64,000 bases of DNA from Sesamum alatum (taxonomy: Eukaryota > Streptophyta > Magnoliopsida > Lamiales > Pedaliaceae): the NCBI GenBank assembly GCA_034509735.1, contig JACGWO010000006.1, positions 5,285,001 to 5,349,000 on the forward strand. Reading direction: 5' to 3'. Each line of letters opens with the position of its first letter. The first letter of the stretch is position 1. The translations under genes were made by a program, and so were the position numbers. Below, piece by piece: positions 25,601-37,135 of the stretch. The notes beneath the pieces are model-generated. The model was not told the DNA's origin, did no database searches, and saw only the letters and a program-made list of their open reading frames with translations.

Positions 25601-28306
25601 CACCTTTGGAATCCGGAAAGGGTTTTTGGAAGCATATTCACATAGCTTTACAATTTTTCTTTCATTTGACTGGCCATCCTGCATTTTCAGGGGAAAAACA
25701 TAACATAATTCATTTACATTGGAATCACGGTAGATGAATATTTAAAAAGGGTGGTAAAATTTGGGATGACGTAGCACTCTCAACTTTGTGGAATTGCCAT
25801 TGTATGAAAACTATGACGCTGTGTAGTGTCTGATACTCTATGGATACAGCTCATACTCGGGTGGGATACATATAAAAGACAATAAAAGAATGTGGACAAG
25901 GAGTTTGACATGGCTAGATGGTGTGTTGGTGGTGTTGTCCTTGCTATATTTGAAAAATTAAAGGGAAAAGGTTTAAGAAATTAAATTGGTTCAATTGTAC
26001 ATAATTATTTACTTAAAAATCATATTAGTTTACCCAAATACAACTTCCTCTCTACAACTTTTCCATTCTTTTAAATTTCTTTAAATTTGTCCTAAATCTT
26101 TTTAGTTCCTACTTATTATTTTCTATTCCTGCTCCACAATCTTTCTCATTGGGTCTGACAACTCATTGTACATAATTGCTATTATCTATTACACAAATTA
26201 TAATTATTAATTTATTATGTCTCCATCTGAGGGCCTCTTCTCTCAACTGCACCAAGTTTCCTTCTAACACCCATTTCACAACTGTTCACTGATAGCAAAT
26301 TTGGAGGTTCTGTTCTTTCAGGTCATCAAACTTGGAAGATAGCTCAAGGGGCAGAAGTGATGCAGCTCCCAAAGCAGCAAAGACATGCATGCACCAAAGC
26401 AAGGTAATCTCTTTTTATGAGTGAGGATGTTGTAAATTTGGTGTGTTTGTATGGTGGTTATACAGAAAGATTGATACACAAGCTTAGAGAAAGAAAAAGA
26501 AAGCTTAAGAAAAGATAGTAAGAGGAGAAAAGGGGTGAAAATAAGAAATCGCAGATACAAGTGAATACGGTTTTTCTTGGAGTTCTAGATCAATGAACCA
26601 AAAATGAAGCATTTGGAATATTAGAATCTCTTAGAGAGGTTCCACATTCTTATCATTCCTAGCCAATGCTACTATAAGTTGAGTATCTAGATAGAACACT
26701 AAGCATACATGATCAAACATCATTGACAAACTCATCAATTATATAGATGATCATTAAACATTGTTTGAGTTTTCATGGAATCTCCCACCTCCTACCCCTA
26801 ATGCCCCACATACAAAACATAGAACAGCTTCGTCTGGAGTAAAATAACTACTTCATTGAGCAAAAGGAAAAGTAACTAAAATCTTGATGTCCTAGCGGAC
26901 AGCACAAGCAAAGTATAATGAGTTCCATCAAACCACTCCATTTAATCTACAGGTTTATTGACCCTAAACCACACCAAATTTATTTCATCATATAACTAAG
27001 TTTGTTGAGGAAGAGTGGGTAGAAAAAATGTCTTTAAAGCAAAAGGACTCTGCGGCAGAAAATCTGCTTAATTCAATCTTTATCGAATATCACCTCATTC
27101 TCCAAACTACGCAAAAGAGCTCAAGTCAGCTAAGTAAATAAACTCAACTAAATGTCTACTAAAGTATTCAACCAAATTGGAGGCAACTATAATTTCTGTC
27201 GTTATACTTCAACAATAAATTAATTTCCAACCCTCTAATATCACCACTTAGACTTTCCATTCCTTAAACGGCCACTTTTTCAACAGTTGCCTGTTCCTGT
27301 CTTTAACTTCACCACTATTTTGGACAGGAAAATCATGCTACTCCGCTGAACAAGCGAGTGTCAAGGAACCATCAGGAGGACCTAACCAGAAAACGGAAGT
27401 CATGCGATATTTTCAGTCTCGCTAGATCAACTAAATGTTCATTTAATTTTAGGCCATCCTAGTTGAAACTGAAACAAAAAGAAACTGGGGACTCGGATTG
27501 CATTCACAATCACAACAAAGACGAAAGTTCATGGTTATCACTACTAGAATTTTGGCATGTTCTATATAAGAGTAAGAGTGGGTATGGAGAATTCGCAGTC
27601 AAAAACACAAGGAACTACTAGACTAAGATGTTGACAGAAGATGATTTGCAAATATGGTAGGCTCGCAGACCAAAAAGACACTATTTCAAGGAACAAATTT
27701 CCTATTATGATGACTCGAAAAATCTACCTCCAATAAGAAGCACAGGAGCTCTATCCTTAAGGCCACACTCGTCAGAACGAGAAATCAATCAAAGTTACGA
27801 ACCAAATGACAATATAGAATACTCTACCAAGGACAATGTCAGATCTGAATTTTAAGTGGTGATATGAGATGTATGAAATTGAAATACCAGTAAACCATAT
27901 GGATGAAAAATGCAAATTGTCCCACAAAATTGCAACATGAGAAACTAGCATAACCATTATTGCATTAGTAATTTGGTCGCTTTTCTATTTTTGCAAATTG
28001 TCCCACAAAATTGCAACATGAGAAACTAGCATAACCATTATTGCATTGGTAATTTGTTAACGTTTTTTTTAAATACACACTAATCAGTACCTAATCATAT
28101 GATCACCACCCAACGATGTGAGAGCAAATGCCAAAACACAAAATTTCTCAAGAAAAAGGGGTGAAACTCACATGCGATTTGGGAAATATTTCAGCAAGCA
28201 ATTTCTTGTAACGTTTGACGGGTTGCCGTGACCGTGACCTCAAAGCAGGGCAGCATACACACATGCTCTCACATGCTGGGAATAACTTTCGGGAAATGAC
28301 ACCCAT
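16695..28306 (-). CDS. EFR3-like protein (PI4-kinase complex anchor), 18 coding exons
   Basis: The family (yeast Efr3, animal EFR3, plant EFOP; rice SEMI-ROLLED LEAF2 belongs here) anchors the PI4-kinase alpha complex at the plasma membrane through palmitoylated cysteines; plants use NPG and HYCCIN partners. Reading the minus strand, 18 exons with GT/AG borders join in frame to 1,021 codons, close to the family's usual length. Exons: 28306-28172, 25678-25604, 25491-25376, 25056-24942, 24421-24293, 23452-23405, 23150-22948, 22807-22611, 21183-20900, 20828-20679, 20164-19781, 19696-19547, 19256-18975, 18564-18373, 18269-18129, 17963-17820, 17587-17381, 16808-16695. The N-terminus has Cys12, 16, 18, 19 (likely S-acylation sites) followed by SRSRQPVKRYKKLLAEIFPK, the family signature. 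Other landmarks: CEYASKNPFRIPK, YLEERCYKELR, DVEIRVGGHQIF, SPSPSMSNIVSIGQLLES, and a C-terminal LRLPPASPFDNFLRAAR. The middle should form ARM/HEAT-like helices. No break seen. Exon 4's sequence (MAYFSFNLLNVV) is the least typical part. Confidence 0.93.
21708..22113 (-). repeat. 203-bp tandem duplication inside an EFR3-like intron
   Basis: Two direct copies, 21708-21910 and 21911-22113, lie in the intron between coding exons 8 and 9. I count about five substitutions between them, all transitions apart from one. The copies contain no exon sequence. The low divergence indicates a recent duplication. Confidence 0.9.
24529..24592 (-). repeat. Short tandem duplication in an EFR3-like intron
   Basis: The unit 'cctgctcatctct(c/a)cttc' followed by 'ccttctaacctttt' occurs twice in a row, in the intron between coding exons 4 and 5. 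Only one substitution separates the copies. Confidence 0.8.
25684..28166 (-). other. Long first coding intron of the EFR3-like gene
   Basis: This 2.5-kb intron separates the exon for the Cys-rich membrane anchor from the rest of the protein. It holds an 81-bp tandem duplication ('tgcaaattgtcccacaaaat' starting at 27911 and 27992) but no recognisable transposon or gene. Confidence 0.7.
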
Positions 28307-28797
28307 TTTACCTAATGACAACAATAAACAAGGTCAAGCATGTAAGATCCCCACCTTCCTTCCAATCAAATTCCCAATACTCCTTCATGAACCCTCATAC
28401 ACAATGTACAGTGCATATTTTCAAATACAGAGATATAATGCAGAACCACATTTAGCATAACCAAAGTTAAAACCAAAACGTAGGAAGCAAAAAAAGACCA
28501 TCATATGTCCACAAGATGCACGAGAAAAAGCCTGAAAGATAAGAAAACAAAACTCTCCAAACAAAACCAACAGACAATACGAATTTGAACGCTAAATACG
28601 AGAAGGAATTCCAAACATTACTTATACTTCAGAAAGGAACAAATCTTCCAACTTTCGGAAGAGACATTACAACAAACACAAAAAACCCATTATCAGAAAC
28701 AAAAACAGAAGCAAAATTTACACAGCCCAGAAAGAGAAATCACCCAGAACATGGAAATGGGGCTTGAAACCAAGAAAAAAATACAGAAACAACAAAC

Positions 28798-28990
28798 CTC
28801 GTTAACACGGGCAGATCTGGGGACCCGAAAACAGACCTCCCAACAAAAACGCGCTTGAAATTTTCAGGGACTCTTGAAGAAACCCACAGTATTCAAACTT
28901 CATACATCCGCAGAATTGTGAGTGTGATAAAGAAAAGAGTGCGTCGGCGTACAAGTAAAAAGCTATAAGTTGTTCCCGAAGGACAAAAAT
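28798..28990 (-). other. Probable 5' untranslated exon of the EFR3-like gene
   Basis: On the minus strand a stretch without a start codon in the right frame ends in AACGAG|GTTTGT, a usable splice donor at 28798/28797. The coding start lies 490 bp further on, just after a possible acceptor (ATTAG before GTAAAATGG, near 28312). A leader intron is therefore likely. The transcription start is not resolved. Confidence 0.45.
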
Positions 28991-29019
28991 CAAACCAGGA
29001 AGGAGGGAGAGAGGGAGAG

Positions 29020-29060
29020 AGAAAGAGGGATCACGTGATTGTCAGACTCTTTACACAGTG
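29020..29060 (-). promoter_or_regulatory. G-box upstream of the EFR3-like gene
   Basis: The palindrome TCACGTGA sits at about 29031-29038, immediately upstream of the presumed first exon, after a GA-rich stretch (about 29003-29027). CACGTG is the binding core for plant bHLH and bZIP factors. Its use here is inferred from position only. Confidence 0.45.
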
Positions 29061-30019
29061 TCTAAATAGTCTTGCTTTTGTCTCTATCTGTCAGAAAACT
29101 TGGGAAGTCCAAAGCCATTCTTTTGGCCCATCTCTCTTTTCCTTTTACCATTCTTCTTTCCTCTTTTTCCCTTTTGCTCTTTTGTTCTTGTTGCAGAAGA
29201 AGAGATCACGCTTTTTAAGTTTCTTTAAATTCAAAAACACCCCTCAGTTTTGATAATTACATCTAATGCACCTAGTGTTCGTTGCTGGATCAACAAATCA
29301 TTTCAGTGCCCGTTTGACCCTGCAATTGAACAAACTAAAATCTGCGTAATTTAGTGCAAACGTAGCTCTTTTTGTTGTCTGGTCGCTTTCTCGATAATCA
29401 TCTCTAGATTAAGTTCAATTGAAACCATATTTTTATGAACACTACAAATCGTAACTTATTAATCGCACCGTAATTATTTTTTTGTATAATTATCTATTAT
29501 GTTCATTAAATATTTTTTTAATTTATTGATTGACCTTAAGAATGATTTTAGTTTTAAAATTTAGTCACAAATTTGCATTTGCATAATCAATTATGAAATT
29601 ATGAATCAAAACGACATAATCCCTTTTCTTTAAAAATCAGTTATTTTAAAAGTGATTTTTCATAATCAATTAACTTATAATCAATTATGGACCCGTCAGG
29701 CCAAATCGGATTTAAATGTGCAATATACTTTTCATGAATTTTATATATAAATAAAAGTATTTGTTGATGGATAGATCAAATATTGACATGTATGGGATTG
29801 AGGTATTTAAAGTAATGTAAATTCTATGTTGCCAACAAAATAAGTTAATTTGAACTATTTGGCAATTTTAAACCATATCTTGTGATTAAGAAAATAAAAT
29901 GCCTATCAAATCATGATATGCCAATTAAATCGCGTCAATGATTCATTGAATAATTATAGCGAGAACTTTCACACTACAACTATAAATAAAGTTATTTTTC
30001 AACCATTCAAGATTCAATT
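29040..30019. other. Promoter-side and intergenic DNA
   Basis: 29040-29260 is the upstream flank of the EFR3-like gene, pyrimidine-rich on the plus strand. 29260-30019 holds no gene. A 'tgcccgtttgaccctgcaat' near 29309 and 'gacccgtcaggcca' near 29690 could be ends of a worn DNA transposon, but I could not pair them convincingly. Confidence 0.45.
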
Positions 30020-30029
30020 TAGCAAGAGA

Positions 30030-30297
30030 TTCCCACGAGGCCTAATTCAGTTGGCGAAGTCGAGGCCCCATGATCGTAGAGGTCATAGGTTCGAACCCTC
30101 TGTATCCGATGATGTTGTTGCTACTGTATAGTAGATATTATTTGTTGTTGTAATAGTTAGGTGTTAGTTATGTGATATTGTGAATATGATTGTTGTATTT
30201 GTGTCTGTTCGATATTGATAGCCGACAGGACTGATTGTAATTACTTTATTTTAATTAATAAAATCCATCGCTTTCAATTCTAAAAAAAAAAAAAAAA
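30030..30297 (+). mobile_element. tRNA-derived SINE, full length, plus strand
   Basis: 268 bp flanked by the exact 10-mer TAGCAAGAGA (30020-30029 and 30298-30307). The tRNA-like head reads GGCCTAATTCAGTTGGCG, followed by the pol III B box GGTTCGAACCC at about 30089. The 3' end is GACAGGACTGATTGTAATT ... CATCGCTTTCAATTCT plus a 16-A tail. It has the same length and the same head and tail as the element at 14466-14733, and its last ~110 bp match the fragment at 47867-47981. Confidence 0.93.
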
Positions 30298-30307
30298 TAG
30301 CAAGAGA

Positions 30308-30689
30308 GTTATCAAAACAGCTCGATATCCTCTCTAGTCAAATTTAAGTAGATCCATGACATTTAAGGCAGAAAATCAAAACATTCATCGTCAATATAAT
30401 CAAAATCAAAAAAATTGTTCTCGAAGAATAATCAAATGATCAAATGGAGATTATTTGTACTCATAAAATATACAATTAAATTCAATAATTTCATTTATAA
30501 TATTTTTTCACATCTTATAATTTTTGCAGACACAAAAATTAATTATAAATGTGTTTTGAGCAAACTATCCTTAATGGTAGTACATAAAACCTTGAGGTTT
30601 TGATCTAAATAGTTTTAAATTATATTCTTTTTTTTTATAAGGGTTTTAAATTATATTCACTTCCCCTTAAATTATACTTGTTATCAATT
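30308..30689. other. AT-rich intergenic DNA
   Basis: Nothing supportable seen beyond AT-rich sequence; open frames here are short and composition-driven. Confidence 0.5.
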
Positions 30690-30905
30690 TTTTTTTTTTT
30701 GAAATGCAATGATATCATTAAAGCAACCAACAAACTCTTACAATGTTCAGTACGTAGCAACAGCATTACAATAATATTTCTAAATCTTTCATAAACAACT
30801 ACAAAGTAAACCAAGATACAATGTACACACACTACTATAAAAGTAGACTCCACACCTACATTGTAGGTTTCGAACCCACGACCTCGTAGTCGTGAGACCT
30901 CAATA
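30690..30905 (-). mobile_element. Second-family SINE, minus strand
   Basis: Minus-strand head with tRNA-like B box GTGGGTTCGAAACC (30868-30881) and a poly-A tail seen as poly-T at 30690-30702. Its sequence downstream of the B box ('agtctacttttatagtagtg', 'gtttactttgtagttg') differs from the 268-bp family but matches the degenerate copy at 48789-48990. I could not define a target duplication. Confidence 0.65.
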
Positions 30906-31064
30906 TCTAACATACAACATCAAACTCTTTTTTAGTACCTTCAATCGCATTTATGTCCTGAAAGTGACAAGTTTCAAACTTCCTTATATTTTGTCGAATT
31001 TACAAAAGTATCCCTTAACTTATTTTTTTTATTTTACATGTGTCCGCCTAATATTTTTTTCTAC

Positions 31065-31536
31065 CGTAAATTGCAACGAATTATTTTCTTTAATGTTTGG
31101 CGTAATTATGAATACATTCTCGTTATTTAAAAAATTACTAATACCCTCATGATGTTTTATGAAACTATGTAATTCATGGCTATAGGCTTGTAATTGTTAA
31201 TTTTGATCTTGCTGTATTTTTTTCTTTTTTGAAAAAATAAAAACAGACGAGGTGGATGGAAAAATTTTAAAAATTATAAAAAAATTGTCCACTTAGGCCA
31301 ATAAAAGACAAAAAAATTAAGAAAATAAGTAAAATTTATTTCTTAGTCCACAAGTGCATTTTGGTTAGTTCACTACAAAAAATTAATCGAGAGTTGAAAA
31401 TCTAATGGAGATTAATAAATGGATTAGGCTAGTTGTTGGATGGTTGTTAAAATAGGGAGATATTGGTAATTCCTCTAACAATGAGGGAGTATTTATAATT
31501 ATATTAAATTTTAGGAGAACTCGTTGTAATTTATCC
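31065..31536. repeat. Foldback element, diverged
   Basis: Left 'tggcgtaattatgaata' and 'tatttaaaaaattactaata' are mirrored by right 'attggtaattcctctaac' and 'tataattatattaaatttta'. The ends read as the 'gtaaattgcaa' / 'ttgtaatttatcc' pair shared with elements 33614 and 54526. A CACTA-like start (cactacaaaaaattaa, 31371) lies inside; its partner end was not found. Confidence 0.5.
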
Positions 31537-31718
31537 TTTTATTCTATTTTGACATTTTTTTTTTAAATAAATTGCAATATAGCTCAACCATAAAACTTGG
31601 GGAAAAGGATTCTAATTATATTAATAAATTATAATCGAAATTACTTTAGTTTAATTATTAAATCAATTCTATATATCTTTCTATTTTTCCTACCATCTTG
31701 CTTTTCCTTTTTTTTAAA

Positions 31719-32245
31719 GGGATAAATACACCCCGTTCCCTAAGCTTTAGTGTAATTACACATAGACCTCCTGCGGTTTGTAAAAATACATTCATACATT
31801 TGAGGTTTATACTTTTGTCTAACAAATAGGTCATTTGTTAGTCAAAATTCACTGAATTTATTTATATTACCAAAAAATTACATGAAAATCGATATTTACG
31901 ATCAATTAACTTATTATTGACTTATTGTAAGTCAAACAAATATTTCATGATCAAACCAGCCTTATACATCTTTATACATTAATGCATGTATGGAGATATA
32001 TTTTCACTGTTATAAGGGTAGTTTAGTCAGGATATATTTATTAGACCTGTAATAAGTCAATCGACGGTAAATATCAATTTCATTCAATTTTTTGTTAATA
32101 TCAACAAATTCATTAAATTTTGACTAATGGAGAAACATATTTGCTAGACGAAAGCAAATTTAAAGGATATTAAATGTAATTTTAAAATTTTAAGAGATTA
32201 ATATATAATTACACTAAATATTAGGAGAGGAGCATAATTGTACCC
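31719..32245. repeat. Foldback element, 0.53 kb
   Basis: The arms are inverted: 'gggataaataca' at the left against 'ataattgtaccc' at the right, 'agtcaaaattcactgaattt' against 'aaattcattaaattttgact', and 'atcgatatttacgatcaatt' against 'aatcgacggtaaatatcaat'. The arms meet near 31975. No coding capacity. Confidence 0.65.
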
Positions 32246-32483
32246 TTTTTGAATTAATGCACACCGCAATGTTGTTGTTACGTAGAATTATTTCAGATTT
32301 TGATGGTAAGTTTTGATATTGACAAGTGATAGAGAAAAGAGATAATTATTATGGCCTCAAATTATATATAGATCTAAATGAAGTACAGGCAACCTAACTT
32401 CGAAGTTGGACATTTATTGTAATTTATAGTGACATATTTCGAAAATATAATTGAAATGTGAGAAAGTTTAGACGAAGTTAATA

Positions 32484-33352
32484 TAGGGTGTAAACGAATC
32501 GAGCTTCAAATTGAAGCTCGGCTCGGAAATTTTACTTTGAATTCGAGCTCGAACCTCGCGAGCTCAAAACACACGTAAAGAACTCAAGCTCATGAGCTCA
32601 TTTCTCATCGAGTCGAGCCTGAACTCGAACTCAACACTTTTTTATTTTTTTTAATAAAAATATATGGTTATAGATATATAATATTAAATGTTCTTGTAGT
32701 ATCATAAAAGTATTAAAAACATAAGCTAATATTTTAATCTAATATGATGAATATATTATTTCATAATGTCTTTATTATACATATTTTATTAGTTTAGTTG
32801 TAACATAATTAGTAAAAATATAGAATATATATATATATATATGCATTAAATTATTTAAATACGTACACATTACTTTGTATAGGTATCAATATTAATAAAA
32901 TAAATAAACATAAGTTATTTTCATTAAAGTAAAACGAGAATGGTATGAGCATCCATTTTAAAAATATGATGATGGCAATTTAATTATATCTTTTAATTAT
33001 ACAAAAATAAAAAAAAGAATTTTTTAGATCAAACATTGATTGATCTCGTTAAATAAAAATACCATATTTTATGATTATCTAAAATGAAAATATGAGATAC
33101 TGATTAATAATTTCATTATATGAATTTTGAATGTAAAATTGATATAATATTAAGTATGTAGTTAAATATATAGAAACCCTTAAAAACAATATATATATAT
33201 ATATAAATATATTTAAAAGTATTTTTAAATAAATAACAAAGCTCGGAAAAAAATTATGGCTCGAGCTCGAGCACGAGTAGGCTCGACTCGAGTTTCAAAC
33301 CAAACCCATTCATGAAGCTCGTGTGCCGGCATGATTCAGCTGCCACCCTTAT
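32484..33352. mobile_element. hAT-like non-autonomous element with GAGCTCG-rich ends
   Basis: The left end 'tagggtgtaaacgaatcgagc' is followed by many GAGCTCGA/GAGCTCG motifs (32500-32630). The right side (33238-33340) carries the same motifs in inverted order and ends 'gctgccaccctta'. This 'TAGGGGTGTAAACGAGxCGAGC' style end with AT-rich interior is a common plant repeat often assigned to hAT. Target duplication not found. Interior 32640-33235 is AT-rich, with (TA)n. Confidence 0.6.
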
Positions 33353-33613
33353 GTTACTGTGATTTATTCAAATCTAAATGGAGGTTTATGTGACGTTTAA
33401 AAAAGTCTAAAATTGTTATTATTTGATTAAACGTTGGGATAATTTTGTAACGATTGGTTTAGTTTTTTGGGAGATGAATGTAATTTGAAGACCAAATGGG
33501 TTTGCCTGTTTAGACAAAATTAAAGTGATTTCTTTTATTATTCCTTTTTTAGGTTCCTCTTTGTCTGTATTACAGTTATTCTGATCAGTATACATTTTGT
33601 TAAATGAAAATAA

Positions 33614-34039
33614 GGGTAAACTACAATTACCTTTCAGGAGGTTTGGCATAATTATAAATATTCTTTGTTGTTTGAAAAATTACAAATACAACCTCCTAAG
33701 GTTTGTAACCGTCTAATAAATAATCAAATTTCATCCATTTTTATAGGTGAACTGACCAGAATGCCCTTATGCAAATTGAATTGTTCTCAACAAATTTTGA
33801 TTTTTTTTGGACTACAATGCACAAGGAGATGTTTCTTAAATTTTTACACAGAGGAGTAATAATGCAATTTGCCTTGGTTGATTTTTCTACAATTTTAACT
33901 AAAAATTCAAATGCAAAATGGTCAATTTCAGGCCTTTGATTAAAAATTACAAACCTCAGGGGATATTTGTAATTTTTTAAATAACAAAAGAGTATTTGTA
34001 ACTATATCAAATCTTAGAGAAAATGGTTGTAATTTATCC
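33614..34039. repeat. Foldback element, 0.43 kb
   Basis: 'gggtaaactacaattacc' at the left pairs with 'tggttgtaatttatcc' at the right, and 'tgtttgaaaaattacaaata' pairs with 'tatttgtaattttttaaata'. Same family as 54526-54917 and 31065-31536. Noncoding. Confidence 0.7.
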
Positions 34040-34183
34040 ATAAAAATAATTACTCTAACTATTCGCACTTAATAAATAGTACATATATGTGAGTAATAAC
34101 ACTATCTTACATTGTCAGGCTCTTACATGCGGGTAAGGTGGCATAGAAAGAACGGATAAGACCCAAATTCAGTGTTTTTGTCC

Positions 34184-34610
34184 TAGAGATGGCAATGAAC
34201 GGATTTAAGGTAAGTTATCAAAATTTGGGACCTGGGCTTGAACCCGTCCCAAACTCAAGACCCATTGGGTTGGACTCGATGGATCCGGTAGATCTAGTTA
34301 ATATTTTTAAAATATTAAAATTATATATATTTTAAAATAATACTATCATAATTTTATAAATACGAGATAATAATAAGTATTAAAATGTTATTTTTTATTT
34401 TGTAAATTCATGTGCGTGTTTTTAAGCATTAAATTTTTTTAAAAATTTAAGATATATGTTACTTATATAAACATTAAAACGTTATAAACTATTTATATCA
34501 CTAGCTATGTTAATTTATAAAAATATTAAGTTTATGTGTTATATGTAAGTATAAATAAATTTTATATATATACAAATGTGTTTTTATATGAGTATATATA
34601 AAATATACAC

Positions 34611-34644
<34 letters not shown>

Positions 34645-34761
34645 TCATCGAGGTTGGTCTAGGTCCAAACAACTAAGATCCAGGACCTGCCCTGAGACCC
34701 GCTTAAGACTTCACCTAACCGAAGTGGGTCCGGGTTAGACGTTGACTCATTCCCATCCCTA
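34184..34761. mobile_element. Small DNA transposon with 7-bp target duplication
   Basis: The ends are inverted (TAGAGATGGCAATGAACGG at the left; reverse complement of the right end TAGGGATGGGAATGAGTC). TTTGTCC stands directly outside both ends (34177-34183 and 34762-34768). The subterminal segments read as 'ggacctgggcttgaacccg' and 'gacctgccctgagacccgc', in the style of the 'GGGATGGCAACGGG' plant repeats. Interior is AT-rich. Related copies: 45998-47341 and 50434-50814. Confidence 0.72.
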
Positions 34762-34984
34762 TTTGTCCGTTTACTTTGAAGGATGATGACCCATGATGGC
34801 TCGCTTTACATCTGGTTTGCTTGGTACGGCTTGGATGTGATGTTGGATGTAACATCCGGCTTGGGGTTCAAATATGCGCATCCGACTCTAAGTCCCAAAT
34901 GCCACTTAAAAAATGCGAAAAGTTCAAAATATCCCTAGAAGTCAAGAAGAGATGTTTAATTACCTCTCTATGAAAATGAATAAT

Positions 34985-36605
34985 CAACGCATTCTTCCAA
35001 ATTCTTGTAGTTCACTGGTGGATAAAATTTGATATCTAGGGATAATTTAATAATTACATAATTATTGGATTGCGTGGCCTCAATATCTCATTACTCTATA
35101 TGGAAAGAATTTGACTTTCCTTCTTAGTTGCCTTTTGATTGATCTAGCGCCACCATCTCAGCGTGCCGCCATGGCCCCCTCTTGCATAGCATTCCCCGTG
35201 AATCTTCTCCCCCAGATTGACCACCATACATTCTACCAGTTGGATATCGAACTGTTCCTCAAATTTTGTGAGCACTCATGTCTGTAGAAATAAAATTCGC
35301 AGCAAAAAGAAAGAGAAGATGAAGAAAGGAAGAACACTAATACCAAAACCAACATGCTTAGACATTTTGAAGTTTTTCAATCAGAAGTGACGACTTATAT
35401 AGACAATGGGAGTGTTTGCGAGAGCTTCTACTTTTAAAAAAGTGATTTTCACATAAAAAGTTGGAAGTCGTAGCAGAATTAAAAGTGGGTAGTGTTTGTA
35501 AAAAAAAGTGAAAAGCAGATGAAAGCTAAATTGGTAGTGTTTGGGAGAAAAGCACTTCTAAAACACGTTTAAAGGATTAAAGACCATTTTGCCCCCATAT
35601 ATCAAACAGATGCTATTTTGCCTTAATATTTGTGCTTATTTCTTGATTGTAATAATTATTTTTCCTCAAAAATAATAATTTTTTAGTATATCTCATATTT
35701 AATTTTTTACAAAGTGATTATAACTTATATTATTAAATATTCAATATTAATAGAAAAACTGGATGTTTAGTTCAATAATATTCCAATTATGTAATATAAT
35801 TGTTCATTCATACACAATAAATAAACTTACAATATTGACAAAATAATTATTATTTTTAATTAATCCTAACAATTTAATTTATATTTTTCTATGATTTAGG
35901 AATACTATCATATAATATAGAAAATAAAATAGTAAAATTTTTAAATATTAAACATGTGAAATTATAAATTTTATTAGTGATAAATTATTCAAATTATTTA
36001 AAATTTCTAACATCAACTTTAGATGAGCAATTTTGAAAATACATTAAAAAGGATAAAAACGAATGAAAATTATTATAATGAGGGTAAAGTAGCCTAAAAA
36101 GAAGTTAAATTTATTTACAAAAAAGCCAAAGCAGCTAGAAGCACCCTCTAAGGTGCTTCCAGCTTTTGGCTTAAATGTGCTTTCCGTAGCAGTTTCAAAA
36201 GCAGAAGTTGGCATCCCAAACACCTCAAAAGTGCTTTTCAACATCCAGAAGCCGAAAAGCGCTTTTTCAAAGCGCGCGCAAACACTCCCAATGATAGAAG
36301 GATAATTAAAGCGCCATTTAGAATTTATAGGTATGCTAACTGGAGTCGTAGCAAGGGAATAAATAGGTCGACCCTGCGTCAAAGCAAACCTGCTCATTTA
36401 AACTCCCAAATAATCCCCCTCATATTTGGAAGTTGGGGGTTACTGATGAAAACAAGATCAATCAAAGGACAACAAAAAAGGAAAGTCAAATTCTTCCCAT
36501 ATAGATCAACGAGATATTGAGGCCACACGATACCAATGATTATGTAATTAATAGATTATTCCTAAACATCAAATTGTATTCACCAATTAGTGGTTGATAA
36601 GGGGA
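34985..36605. repeat. Large inverted repeat interrupted by a Harbinger-like element
   Basis: 35020-35155 and 36447-36600 are reverse complements of each other over about 135-150 bp ('gtggcctcaatatctc' against 'gagatattgaggccac'; 'gaatttgactttcct' against 'ggaaagtcaaattc'; 'ttgattgatct' against 'agatcaatcaa'). They frame a ~1.3-kb centre, most of which is the 882-bp element at 35408-36289. Type of the outer element is unknown. Confidence 0.72.
35408..36289. mobile_element. PIF/Harbinger-like element, 882 bp
   Basis: Ends GGGAGTGTTTGCG and (reverse complement) GGGAGTGTTTGCGCG are inverted, and AAT stands directly outside each end (35405-35407 and 36290-36292). A GGGxGTGTTTGx start and a 3-bp duplication fit PIF/Harbinger non-autonomous elements, though AAT rather than TAA/TTA makes the assignment less firm. 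Subterminal 'agaagcacc', 'aaaagcac' and 'aaaagtgctttt' repeats recur on both sides. No transposase. Confidence 0.72.
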
Positions 36606-37135
36606 TCAAATTGATTTTACACACTTGCATTTATGATTAGCCTAGTAAAAATACCTCCAATTTTATTGTAAAAAGAATTTTGAAAGAGCAATCGAAGAGA
36701 AACTTGAAGTTTCAGACTTGCGAAGTGTATAACGTGCTTTGATCATAAACTCCCTATTTAATCCCCATCATTCACAAAGGAAAATTTTCCGATACAGTTG
36801 ATGAGTCTTGGCGACGGAGTATTTGCAGTGAGTTGGGGTTAAGGCCTAAGGGTGTGTTTGGCAAGCGCCTAAAATGGAATTAACATGGAACTCAAACTTT
36901 TTTATTTAATTTTTCATTAGATCATTTTATTTATCTGTTGATTTTTCTCCTTTTTCGGACTAGTCCTTACTCACGGCGGCGGTGCTCGATCACCAGCGTC
37001 GACGCGAGCTAAATGCCTATGAAGTTGCCATAAGCCCCGACTCAATTTTGTACGTTGTAATGTACTGCAAAAGTCATAAGTTTTAAAATACACAATACAA
37101 GGGTAATTTTGGAAAAATATATTTCAAACATAATA
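36606..37135. other. Intergenic DNA
   Basis: No gene seen. 'gggtgtgtttggcaagcgcc' at 36850 looks like another Harbinger/hAT-type end, but a matching partner end was not found. Confidence 0.45.
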
